This document shows, in pieces, positions 55,363-64,000 of a stretch of 64,000 nucleotides of DNA. A program made the position numbers and the translations under genes. The notes beneath the pieces were generated by a model that was not told the DNA's origin, ran no database searches, and worked only from the letters and a program-made list of their open reading frames with translations. Position 1 is the first letter of the stretch. Each line of letters opens with the position of its first letter. This stretch comes from Locusta migratoria (Eukaryota; Arthropoda; Insecta; Orthoptera; Acrididae), in contig CM048748.1 of assembly GCA_026315105.1 (NCBI GenBank), positions 24,146,078 through 24,210,077 of the forward strand, written 5' to 3'.

Positions 55363-55602
55363 TCCTGTTTTGGAGTAGGTATAGAACAGTTACCATGATT
55401 CGAGAAGTCAGAAATAGTTGTCACAGAAATGACACTCTAACAATAATTATATCATGGTTTTAAATACTGCCATCTGTTACTGTAACCCATTCAAAACTTT
55501 AATGTCTGCGGATGCGGATAAAGTGCCGCGGATGCGGATATGTGCCTTGCGGATGTGGTGTGGATAACACTTTTCTTATCCGCGCAGGCCTCTAGATATA
55601 GG

Positions 55603-56150
55603 GTAGCTTGCCTCCTTCACTGGCTAGGGAATCTAGAAGTGGGCCGACACGTTCTTCGTATTAAAGATTTTGTTTATAATTAATTTTCTAAATAGATATA
55701 GATGTTTGATAGTGGTTTTTATGGAAGTTTATAGTTCATGGAGAACGGTCTATAAATATTGGTAGCTACAGAATCATTTGGAGTAGTTTGGAAATATTTA
55801 GTTAAAATCTTATCTATTGGAGTGAACATTCTACGATTCCGAATTTTGTTCATTTGTTGAATATCAGTATCTTGTGAACACACAGAATTGTTGATGAGAG
55901 TAATAGATTGTATACTTTCTTCCTACACGTTCAATTAATGTTTCTTAAATGACATCATGTTTCATCCTTAATGTATTTTCGTAAATTTAGTACTGGCCGA
56001 TTCTAGAAATCGGACAATAATAAAACGTAATCTTGGTAGGTTTTTATTCAGACCGTAAAAATTGAACACTTGCAGCTGTCTTGGACTAATATTTTACGTG
56101 ATTAAGCTGTCTTCTATTTTGTTGTTTATATCGGATTTTCACGGCTGCCC
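55603..56150. other. unassigned DNA inside the Foldback-like element
   Basis: AT-rich, no recognisable coding sequence. Confidence 0.4.
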
Positions 56151-56275
56151 GTCGTCGGAGCTTAGTCCTCCCTCGGGCATGCGTGTTTGTTTCTGTTCTT
56201 AGCATAAGTTACTTTAAGTCAGTATAATGGTTTTTAAGTGTAAGGACTGATGACCAACGTAGTTAAACATTTGAA
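56151..56275 (+). mobile_element. SINE-A relative, 5'-truncated
   Basis: Begins GTCGTCGGAGCTTAGTCCTC (box B side), body TTCTTAGCATAAGTTACTTT, tail CTGATGACCAACGTAG. TTTCACGGCTGCCC (56137-56150) and TTTCACGGATGCCC (56276-56289) are the target-site duplication. Confidence 0.82.
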
Positions 56276-56289
56276 TTTCACGGATGCCC

Positions 56290-57369
56290 ATAACCAAATA
56301 CTGTCGCTGCTAGGCTTTGGCGCGATGTAAAGCATTATTACAACGTCAGTAATAATCGGTTTTCGTACTATCGCTGTACATGATAAGACTGTAAAGTATC
56401 CCCAAACAAAATTTCCAGATTCTGATGCTGTCCCGAAAAGACGAAAAGCGTTTAAAAATAAATCGTTGCAACCAAGACTGTGTTTTATTAGAAATTAACA
56501 TTTATTTTACTTCTTTACAGGGTGTTAGTCTCAGAAAGACGTATTACGCGACAGTGTTAAATATGACAATATGTAGTGCGATACGGTATTTACAATATCA
56601 TTGTGCTCTTTATTTATAACATTTTAAGATATGGCACCTCAATATTAGCAACATTTTCGGAATAAGTGGCTAAGCGAAATGCAAATTAAAGACTCCAGCG
56701 CGAGGTTCTGGAGAAAACAATTTTAAATAAATACTGTTCTTGCCTTAGTATCTTCGTTCACCAGTAGTACACCCGGCGACTGGGAAGTATTTTCGCTATG
56801 GCAAGCTTTCGGAAATCTGTATCTGTATGCCAGGACTTTCAGGTCTCAGGACGTAACTTCGGTTAAACGGCAAAGTAAGGCAAAACAGTATAATATGCCA
56901 TTTTCCAAATCTTGCACCATCAAAAATACTCATTTCTGTGCATTACTGTACGCGATAGTTTTGTGAGTGACGTCACTACTGAGGAATTCAGACGAGCAGC
57001 TGCACAGTCAGCGTTGTACCCGCATCAACTAGGAAATTACTCTTTTTCATATTACTATTATTACAAAAACTGAATTAAAAATTTAGAGCTTTTTATTGTA
57101 AACCGCGGGTTTTGAAAGCCATCTGGCGGGATTATTTAAAGACCTGTTTGCAACAAGGAACTTCTGGATCCCATTTCTTATTCTATTTTTAAAGTGCCAG
57201 GATCATGTCTTTCCTTCAAGAAATTCAGAAGTCTTCTTTTATGAATAATTTCAAAGTATTCAAAAAGGAAATATCTGAAACGTTAAGAAACATAGGCAGT
57301 GCGTGAATGCGTGCCAAGGGTGGGCTTTCTTTTATGTACCGGCAACAGGCGAAAAGTATTTGGTGACGC
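56290..57369. other. unassigned DNA inside the Foldback-like element
   Basis: No recognisable gene, domain or repeat in about 1.1 kb. Confidence 0.4.
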
Positions 57370-58305
57370 AAACATTGTCAGTTTCGACTCGGCTACGTGC
57401 ATACGTCCAGGGTGACCAAAGTAACAATTTTGTCGCTAAATTTCGAAGCGAAACAGCCACAGATGCAACTATTGCAATGTCCCAAAGTGTAGTTTCCATG
57501 ACCTGGACGCTATTTCAGACAAGACCCACTAAAAAAAAAAGGCAAGGCCAAGGTAACATCAGCTAGAGAGGACCATTATCTCCAGTTAACAAACAGCCCG
57601 TCGAGACAGGAGGCTAAATGCAACTCAGTTGCAACGCACCCTCCAAAAACGACAGGACGCTCAATATCAACACACAGTACGGAAATCGCCTTCAAGGATG
57701 TGGCTTCTACACACAGATGCCTATGGTGCGTGGCCCATTCAAACCAGGAACCCGGCAGAAACTGGGCGGAGGAACATCGGAATTGGAACCGTAACAATGG
57801 AGCAGTGTTCATTTCACATATGAGTCAAGATGTTTTCCGTCGGACAATCGTCGTTCCCTCATTTGAAGAGAACGTGGAACTCACAACAATCTTGCTTATG
57901 AATACGAAACATCACCATATCATGGTGGTGGATGAATGGTGTGGACAGGAGTCAGTATTGGCGGACATAGGGACCTCTATGTCGTTCAGAATGGCGCTTT
58001 GACTGTTCAAACGCACAGAGACAAGATCCATCGATCTATGTTCTGCCCTATACTGGTGCCATAGGAGATGGGTTCCTTCTGGTGTGGTGGACGATACTGC
58101 TCATCTCCACAGAGTTGCACTGGTGGACAACATCTTTGAAGCTGAGGGAATTGAACGAATGGAGTGGCCGGCTTTTCACATCACTTGAACAGGAATAGAC
58201 ATGTCTGGGATCACTTGGCAGATGCGTTGCAGTCAGACCAGCACCTCCCACAACGGCTGCAGACCTAGTTACTGCGTTCCTGGAAGAATGACCAAATATA
58301 CCTCA
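57370..58305 (+). mobile_element. Tc1-type transposase remnant
   Basis: Related to the copy at 44.5-45.7 kb. Segments: IAMSQSVVSMTWTLFQT (helix-turn-helix recognition part) near 57480 and KKKRQGQGNIS. ISTHSTEIAF and STHRCLWCVAHS lie near 57665-57735. A segment of the catalytic domain around GGRTDLYVVQNGALT, here in shifted frames near 57955-58005, is followed near 58190 by a region fitting the acidic catalytic end (HVWDHLADALQ). Frameshifts and stops abound. The 3' end is cut by the RTE copy at 58306. Confidence 0.7.
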
Positions 58306-60215
58306 AGTTCTCATTGTTGTTGCTGCTGTGGTCGTCAGTTCACGGATTGGCTTGATGCAGCTCTCCACGTTACACTGTCGAAAGCCCCTTCATCTGAGAA
58401 TACGAACGGCAACCTACATCCTTTTCAGTCTGCTTACTGTATTCGTCCATCGGTATCCCTCTATGATTTATACCCCATACGTCCTTCTAATGCTAATATT
58501 TACGATTTGTAGATGTCTCAGAATGTATCCCACCAACCGATCCCTTCTCTTAGGACATGGCAGAAACGTCTTTTCTTCCCAATGCTCTTATGCACCATAT
58601 TAGTTACATGATATACCCATCTAATCTTCATCATTCGTCTGTAGCACCACATTTCGAAAGGTTCTATCAACTTTTCGTCTGAGCTCCTTGTCCTCCAAGT
58701 ATCACTCTCATACAATGCTATACTCCAGACAAATGCTTTTAGAAATTTAGTAACATTTATATTACTACTGGATGTCAAAAAACTCTCTTCTTCAGAAACG
58801 CTTTTCTTCCCACAGCCATTTTGAATTTTATATTTCCCTTACTTTGGCATCTGACATTATTTTGCTACCCAAATAAGAAAACTCATCTACTACTCTTATT
58901 GTCTCATTACCTAATGTAATTCTTTCAGCATCGTCTGTTTTTCTAAAACTACAATTCCATTATCCCTGTTTTACTCTTCTTAATGTTCATCTTATACCCT
59001 CCTTTCAAAACAGTGTCCATTCCGTTCAACTGCTCTTTCACGTTCTTTGCTGTCTCTGACAGAATTAGTGTCATCGGCAACAGTAAAGTTTATATGTGTT
59101 GTCCCTGAATTTTAATTTCTTCTCCAAATTTCACCTTGCATTCCTAAACAGCTACCTCAATGTACATTGGGGAAGGGCTACAAATCTGTCTTACTCCCTT
59201 CCCAACAACTACATTCCTTTCATGCACTTCAACTTTGACTGCTGTCTGGATTTCGCTCCCTGTATTTCGCCCCTGTTACCTTAAGAATCTGAAAGAGTGT
59301 ATTCCAGTTAACATCGTCAAAATCAGTCTACAGATTTACAAATGCTATTAACGTAGGTTTGCCTTCACTTAACCTACCTTCTAAGGTCAGTCATAATGTA
59401 AGTATTGCCTCCGGTGTTCCTACATTTCTCCTAAATCAAAACAAATCTTCCCCAAGGTCGGATTCAACCAATTTCCATTCGTCTGCAAATAATTCGTGTT
59501 ACTATTTTGCAGCAATGACTTGTTAACCTGATAGATCTGTAATCGGCTGAACTTGCTTTCTTTGGTATTGGAAGTACGATATCCTTCTCTAAGGGTGAGG
59601 GCATTTCCGCGGTCTCATACATCTTGCATACCAAGTGGAACAATTTCTGCGTTACTGGCTATCCTAACGATATCAGCAGTTGAGAAGGATTATCATCAAC
59701 GCAGAAGCCTTTCTTCGATTTAGATCTTTCAGTACTCTGTCAAATTCTTCTTTCAGCATTATAACTCTTATCTACCTCTACTTCATCTTCCGTTTCTAGA
59801 ATTCTACTTTCAAGTTTACTTCCTTTGTATAGGTCCTCTACATATTCCTGCCGCATTTCAGATTTCCCCTCTTTGTTTAGTACTGGTATTCTATCTGAGG
59901 TCTTGATATTCATGCAGCTCCTTTTCTTGTCTCGAAATGTCTCTTATGTTCCTCTAGGCGATATCAAACTTTCACCTACTTCTACGACGTGGTATTTGTC
60001 ATCTAGGGACTCAAGCTTAGCCGATACGCAATTCTTGTCGTCATTACTCCGCCGACTATACTGCTTTTTACGTGCAACAATTTGCTACAATTTTACATTT
60101 TCTCCTATCACCAGTTGCGTTCAGTATCTCCTGTGATATACAGGGATTAAGGGCTTGTTCTACTGCCGATATAATTTTCTGCGGTTTTTATCTCTCAGCT
60201 ACCCATTCTTCTCTT
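58306..60215 (-). mobile_element. RTE LINE copy, 5'-truncated and decayed
   Basis: 3' terminus at TTGTTGTTGCTGCTGTGGTC (about 58311), then the reverse complement of the RTE C-terminal region (KRRFCH and GWWDTF-type scraps). RT parts lie at 58900-59500 and the pre-RT region reaches about 60200. The sequence differs from copies A and D enough to be another subfamily. Not functional. Confidence 0.75.
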
Positions 60216-60230
60216 GCTTAATGCAGTTCT

Positions 60231-61493
60231 GGGGGTTCTACAAGTCACTAAAAATGAAAATTCCTTCGCTACAAACCTCTACGTACTATTTCCAAAACAT
60301 ACCATCCATTAGAATTAAATTTCTGGAAACTGGGGTGCTGCCAGTGGGTGCAGTGCACAGCAGTATGGGCCACGCGCCTTCCATTTTGAACACGTTTTGT
60401 GGGATATACAAGTTACTACAAACGAAAATTCGTTCACTACAAACCTCTACACACTATTTCCTACACACATCATCCTTTAGAATTAAATTTCTTGAAAGTG
60501 GGGTGCTGCCAGTGGGTGCAGTGCACAGCAGTATGGGCCACGCGCCTTCCATTTTGAACACGTTTTGTGGGATATACAAGTTACTACAAACGAAAATTCG
60601 TTCACTACAAACCTCTACACACTATTTCCTACACATATCATCCTTTAGAATTAAATTTCTTGAAAGTGGGGTGCTGCCAGTGGGTGCAGTGCACAGCAGT
60701 ATGGGCCTCGCGCCTTCCATTTTGAACACGTTTTGTGGGATATACAAGTTACTACAAACGAAAATTCGACCACTACAAACCTCTACACACTATTTCCTAC
60801 ACATATCATCCTTTAGAATTAAATTTCTTGAAAGTGGGGTGCTGCCAGTGGGTGCAGTGCACAGCAGTATGGACCACGCGCCTTCCATTTTGAACACGTT
60901 TTGTGGGATATACAAGTTACTACAAACGAAAATTCGTTCACTACAAACCTCTACACACTATTTCCTACACATATCATCCTTTAGAATTAAATTTCTTGAA
61001 ATTGGGGTACTGCCAGTGTGTGCAGTGCACAGCAGTATGGGCCTCGCGCCTTCCATTTTGAACACGTTTTGTGGGATATACAAGTTACTACAAACGCAAA
61101 TTCGTTCACTACAAACCTCTACACACTATTTCCTACACATATCATCCTTTAGAATTAAATTTCTTGAAAGTGGGGTACTGCCAGTGTGTGCAGTGCACAG
61201 CAGTATGGGCCACGCGCCTTCCATTTTGAACACGTTTTGTGGGGTATACAAGTTACTACAAACGAAAATTCGTTCACTACAAACCACTACAAACGATTCC
61301 CCACACATATCATCCATTAGAATTTTATTTCGTAAAAGTGGGGTGCTGGCTATTTTTTGATTGACTCATAATTTTTTTTCCGAAAAACTACAAACAAAAA
61401 TTTTGGTACTACAATCCACTACAAACGAAGCTCTTTAAGATTGTATAAAGTAAAAAGCGATTTCGTTATGTGGGGTGCCAGGTTCACGGAGGT
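60231..61493. repeat. right terminal inverted repeat of the Foldback-like element
   Basis: ACAGCAGTAT recurs at 60357, 60525, 60693, 60861, 61029 and 61197, each 168 bp apart. The innermost unit (60231-60330) is the most diverged, the outer ones nearly identical. The outer 160 bp is non-repetitive and almost identical to 48923-49080 reversed. The outermost junction variant (TGTGTGCAGTGCAC) is shared with the outermost left unit, so unit order is conserved between the arms. Confidence 0.88.
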
Positions 61494-61572
61494 GGATGGC
61501 TTGCCTGCCTCAACGATACAGATAGCCGTACCATAGGTGCAACCACAGCGGAGGGGTATCTGTGGAGAGGAA

Positions 61573-62435
61573 AGAAAGTTGTATACGAGGAAGAGACCAG
61601 GAGACACCGGGAGATACCAGATAGATTTTATAATGGTAAGCCATAGATTTCGAAACCAGGTTTTAAACTTTCAGATATACCTAGGGGCAGATATAGACTC
61701 TGACCATAACTTGTTGGTTATGAACTGTAGGCTGAAAGTAAAGAAACTGTTGAAAGGTAGGAAAATAAGGAGATGGGACCTGGTTAAGCTGAAGGAACCT
61801 GAAGTTCTTGAGAATTACAGAGGGAGCTTTAGGCAACAATTGACAGAAACTGGGGGAAGTAAAACAGTAGAGGAGGAATGGGTAGCACTGAGAGATGAAA
61901 TAGTGATGGCAGCAGAGGACAAAATATGTAGGAAGGCTAGACGTACAAAAAATCCTTGGATATCACAGGACATACTAAATTTAATCGATGACAGGAGAAA
62001 ATATAAAAATGCAGTAAATGAAACAGTCAAAATGGAGTACAGACGACTAAGAAATGAGATTGACAGAAAGTGCAAAATGGCTAAGCAGGAGTGACTAGAA
62101 GGCAAAAGCAAAGATGTAGAAGAATGTATAAGTAGAAGAAAACAAAAGAGATCTTTGGAGATAAGAAAAACAGCTCTATGAATATCAAGAACACAGATGG
62201 AAAACCAGTTCTCAGCAAAGAAGGGAAAGCTGAAAGGTGGCAAGAGTATGTATAGAGGCTCTACGAAGGAAATGAATTTACAGGCAATATTGTAGGAAGG
62301 GGAGAAGATTTAGATAAGGATTAAATAGGAGATACTATACTGAGAGATGAGTTTGACAGAGCACTAAAAGACCTAAGTCGAAACAAGGCCTCTGGAGTAG
62401 ATGACATTCCCTCAGAGCTACTGAAGTCTCTGGGA
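61573..62435 (+). pseudogene. RTE copy D endonuclease/RT, first part
   Basis: Open to 62094, with GDTGRYQIDFIMVSHRF, LGADIDSDHNLLVMNCRL (endonuclease D-H pair) and NPWISQDILNLIDDRRKYK. A TGA replaces a conserved W codon at 62092-62094, and further stops follow. The start of the endonuclease, including its catalytic E and GDWN motif, is deleted. Confidence 0.82.
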
Positions 62436-62439
62436 GAAC

Positions 62440-63429
62440 TGTAGTGTTACATGCGCCTCCACATACAAAACAATATTTATTTGCCCATATTTAAATTAAT
62501 TATGCTTATATTTGTATATTTTTCCTGTAATTTCGTATCATTTTCAATGTGTCACTAAATTCTTAAAGACGCAATATATTTTTTGAAAAACTTAAGTCAA
62601 AGACTAACTCTGAACAAAGAGCAATATACTCTCGTCTAGTAAACTTCTCTTCCATATTACGCTTGTATGACCTGATGAATTGTGAAAATGTCTGTACGAT
62701 ATATCTCAATGAGAAAGTTTTAATTGAAATGATGTACTGAATTTATGACCAGATCCTGACTGTATGAATTTAATCAGATTTCACAAAGGTAACTGAACTT
62801 TGAATGTGATGTATATGTAGACATGCTTCATTTATTTCAATAATAATTGTTTCGTGAGTTTACCGAAATTAGTCCGAGTACTTATTTGTACTGAGATTGG
62901 TACCTTATTTTTTCCTTTCACATTTTTCATTTAACTGTATATTGCAATTTTTTTTCAGGACAAAAGAATAATGAATTACACTGATTTACGAATCTAATTG
63001 TTGGAGATGTGTACCATAGGACCCATTTTCATCACGTTCTTTTATTAAATAATTATTCTAACTGCGACCCTGAGATTACGAGCGACTTGCCATTTTCGAT
63101 TAGTAACAGATCAACTAGCCGCAAACTTAGTTACAAAATCAACAATAGTGATAATGTCTCCGACAGTTAGGTTCAGGTTGCTTATCAGTATCAGCCAGGT
63201 TAGAAAAGGATTTTAACTACTGTCTTGGTGCGTAGCTCATTAATTTTTCTAAAAGTACAGCATAGTAGATTCATTTCAATAGATAGATGGCTTTGCTACG
63301 TAACCAGTATTGAAATATTTCTCCCAACGACTCTTTACAGTTATTCTATTTTGTGCTCACATTAACTTGCAAAAATTTATACTGACTTAAAAATTTAAAT
63401 TAAAATAAAAAAAAGGGAGAGATGTTTCA
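62440..63429 (+). mobile_element. probable solo LTR, 990 bp
   Basis: The RTE frame is interrupted between LGE and P. The insert begins TGTAGTGTTACATGCGCC and ends AGAGATGTTTCA (TG...CA), flanked by GAAC at 62436-62439 and 63430-63433, a 4-bp duplication. It contains no coding sequence and no second repeat, as expected for a solo LTR of a Gypsy- or BEL-like element. The orientation is taken from the TG/CA ends. Confidence 0.5.
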
Positions 63430-63433
63430 GAAC

Positions 63434-64000
63434 CAGCCATGACAAAACTGTTTTGCCTGGTGTGTAAGATGTATGAGACAGGCGAAGTAACCTCAGACTT
63501 TAAGAAAAATGTTATAATCCCCATTCCAAAGAAAGGAGGCGCAGACAAGTGTGAAAACTACACAACCATCAGTTTAATAAGTCATGGTTGCAAAATATTA
63601 ACTCGAATTATTTGTAGAAGTATGGAAAAGCTGGTAGAAGCCAACCTCGGCGAAGATCAATTTGGGTTCAGGAGAAATGTAGGAACACGGGAGGCAAAAC
63701 TCACTTTACGGCGTATCCTAGAAGATAGATTAACAAAAGGCAAACCTACATATCTAGCTTTTGTAGATATGGAGAAGGCTTTTGACAATGTTGATTGGAA
63801 TAAACTCTTTCAAATTCTGAAGCAAGCAGGAATAAAATATAGGGAGCGTAAGGTTATTTACAACTTGTACAAAAACCAGACAGCGGTTGTCAGAGTTGAA
63901 GGGCATGAAAGGGATGCAGTGGTTGGGAAGTGAGTAAGACAGGTTTGTAGCCTTTCTCCAATTTGTACATTGAGCACGCTATAAAGGAAAACAAGGTGAA
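63434..64000 (+). pseudogene. RTE copy D reverse transcriptase, second part
   Basis: Segments: TKLFCLVCKMYETGEV, NVIIPIPKKGGADKCENY, GEDQFGFRRNVGTREA, YLAFVDMEKAFDNVDWNKL (catalytic D) and NLYKNQTAVVRVEGHERD. A stop at 63931-63933 follows AVVGK, then the frame continues toward the FADD region beyond the window. Confidence 0.85.

Larger units (their letters stand above)
53479..55594 (+). mobile_element. hAT-type DNA transposon remnant
   Basis: Inverted ends TAGACGTCTGCTGGGATGCG (53479) and, on the opposite strand, TAGAGGCCTGCGCGGATAAG (ending 55594). The 8-bp flanks GATATTGG (53471-53478) and GATATAGG (55595-55602) are a target-site duplication with one mismatch, as expected for hAT. Subterminal GCGGATGCGGATA motifs lie inside the right end, and a GATGCGGATATCCGCGG palindrome inside the left. 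Two SINEs are nested. Net length is about 1.7 kb, shorter than an autonomous hAT. Confidence 0.78.
48923..61493. mobile_element. 12.57-kb Foldback-like element with 168-bp-repeat terminal inverted repeats
   Basis: Termini are ACCTCCGTGAACCTGGCACC (left) and its reverse complement at 61474-61493. A 9-bp direct repeat GGATGGCTT flanks it at 48914-48922 and 61494-61502, within an RTE 5' end that reads continuously once the element is removed. Each arm (left 48923-49896 plus about 52833-53122; right 60231-61493) is about 1.26 kb: a unique outer segment of about 160 bp, then about 6.6 units of 168 bp. The interior carries hAT, Tc1, RTE and SINE insertions. A 9-bp duplication and tandem-repeat arms are known for Foldback and Mutator-like elements. 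No transposase for this element was found. Confidence 0.8.
61494..64000 (+). mobile_element. RTE copy D, continuation to the window edge
   Basis: Resumes with the duplicated GGATGGCTT and the RTE leader (CCTCAACGATACAGATAGCC). After GGGGTATCTGTGGAGAGG (about 61568) it jumps to the late endonuclease region, an internal deletion of about 880 bp relative to copy A. It is interrupted by a 990-bp insertion at 62440-63429 and runs off the window in the RT region. Confidence 0.85.

Noticed and set aside
60155..61360. 401-codon open frame of 56-residue repeats
   Set aside because: The 168-bp unit is a multiple of three, so one frame without a stop in a unit stays open through the whole array. The frame is interrupted by nothing else and has no start or domain logic. 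It is a by-product of the inverted arm.
48923..61493. Simple genomic inverted duplication rather than a transposon
   Set aside because: The 9-bp direct repeat at the outer edges and the continuous RTE sequence across the empty site favour transposition, though a test on other copies is still the deciding evidence.
49897..61493. Host genes captured inside the Foldback-like element
   Set aside because: Open frames at 53312-53734, 57303-57566 and elsewhere have no recognisable domain or belong to hAT or Tc1 remnants.

Overview
This window looks like an insect nuclear genome, most probably an orthopteran such as a grasshopper or locust. That is an inference from the AT-rich, intron-scale non-coding DNA and from several tRNA-derived SINE families and RTE, CR1-like and L1/Tx1-type LINEs that I associate with grasshopper genomes. 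I found no prokaryotic genes, operons or CRISPR arrays, and no convincing complete host gene. Nearly everything that can be recognised is transposable-element DNA, much of it nested. The best host candidates are one short open segment at 15283-15531 (-) and a promoter-like cluster near 16262-16320.

Layout. 1-11 kb: LINE 3' fragments, a three-level SINE nest at 5266-6096, a roughly 315-bp tandem repeat at 6850-7670, tRNA-headed SINE units near 9.2-9.6 kb and an RTE fragment. 11-14.5 kb: a nearly full-length RTE-like LINE broken by two frameshifts. 14.5-28 kb: mostly unassigned DNA with a minus-strand CR1-like LINE (17-19 kb), SINEs and an RTE copy interrupted by a 328-bp insertion. 28-38.5 kb: a degenerate plus-strand L1/Tx1-type LINE (copy C) carrying a SINE, into which a minus-strand L1/Tx1-type LINE (copy B) has inserted. 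Copy B has two long open frames, all endonuclease and RT motifs that I can check, and a 41-base poly(A) tail, so it may still be mobile. 40-43 kb: a nearly full-length RTE element inside a (TA)n microsatellite. 44-48.8 kb: a Tc1-like remnant with a SINE dimer, a CR1-like LINE and a 529-bp foldback MITE.

48.9-61.5 kb holds the most striking structure: a 12.57-kb element with matching termini and a 9-bp target duplication, sitting in the 5' end of an RTE copy. Each terminal inverted repeat is about 1.26 kb and is built largely from a 168-bp tandem unit (about 6.6 copies per arm). The left arm is itself interrupted by a 2.9-kb inverted-repeat element with an 8-bp duplication. The interior holds a hAT remnant with a BED zinc finger, a Tc1 remnant, an RTE copy and SINEs. 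The architecture resembles Foldback/Mutator-like transposons, but no transposase for it was found. 61.5-64 kb continues the interrupted RTE copy, which also carries a probable 990-bp solo LTR.

A second theme is a short motif (CTGAnGA, short hairpin, GAAA) that recurs across the window in unrelated surroundings. At three sites it is enclosed by different but complementary 5-bp arms. It resembles the hammerhead-ribozyme core known from Penelope-like elements and related retroelements. Nothing here acts as a pathway: the window is a record of successive insertions, with LINE copy B as the main candidate for current activity.
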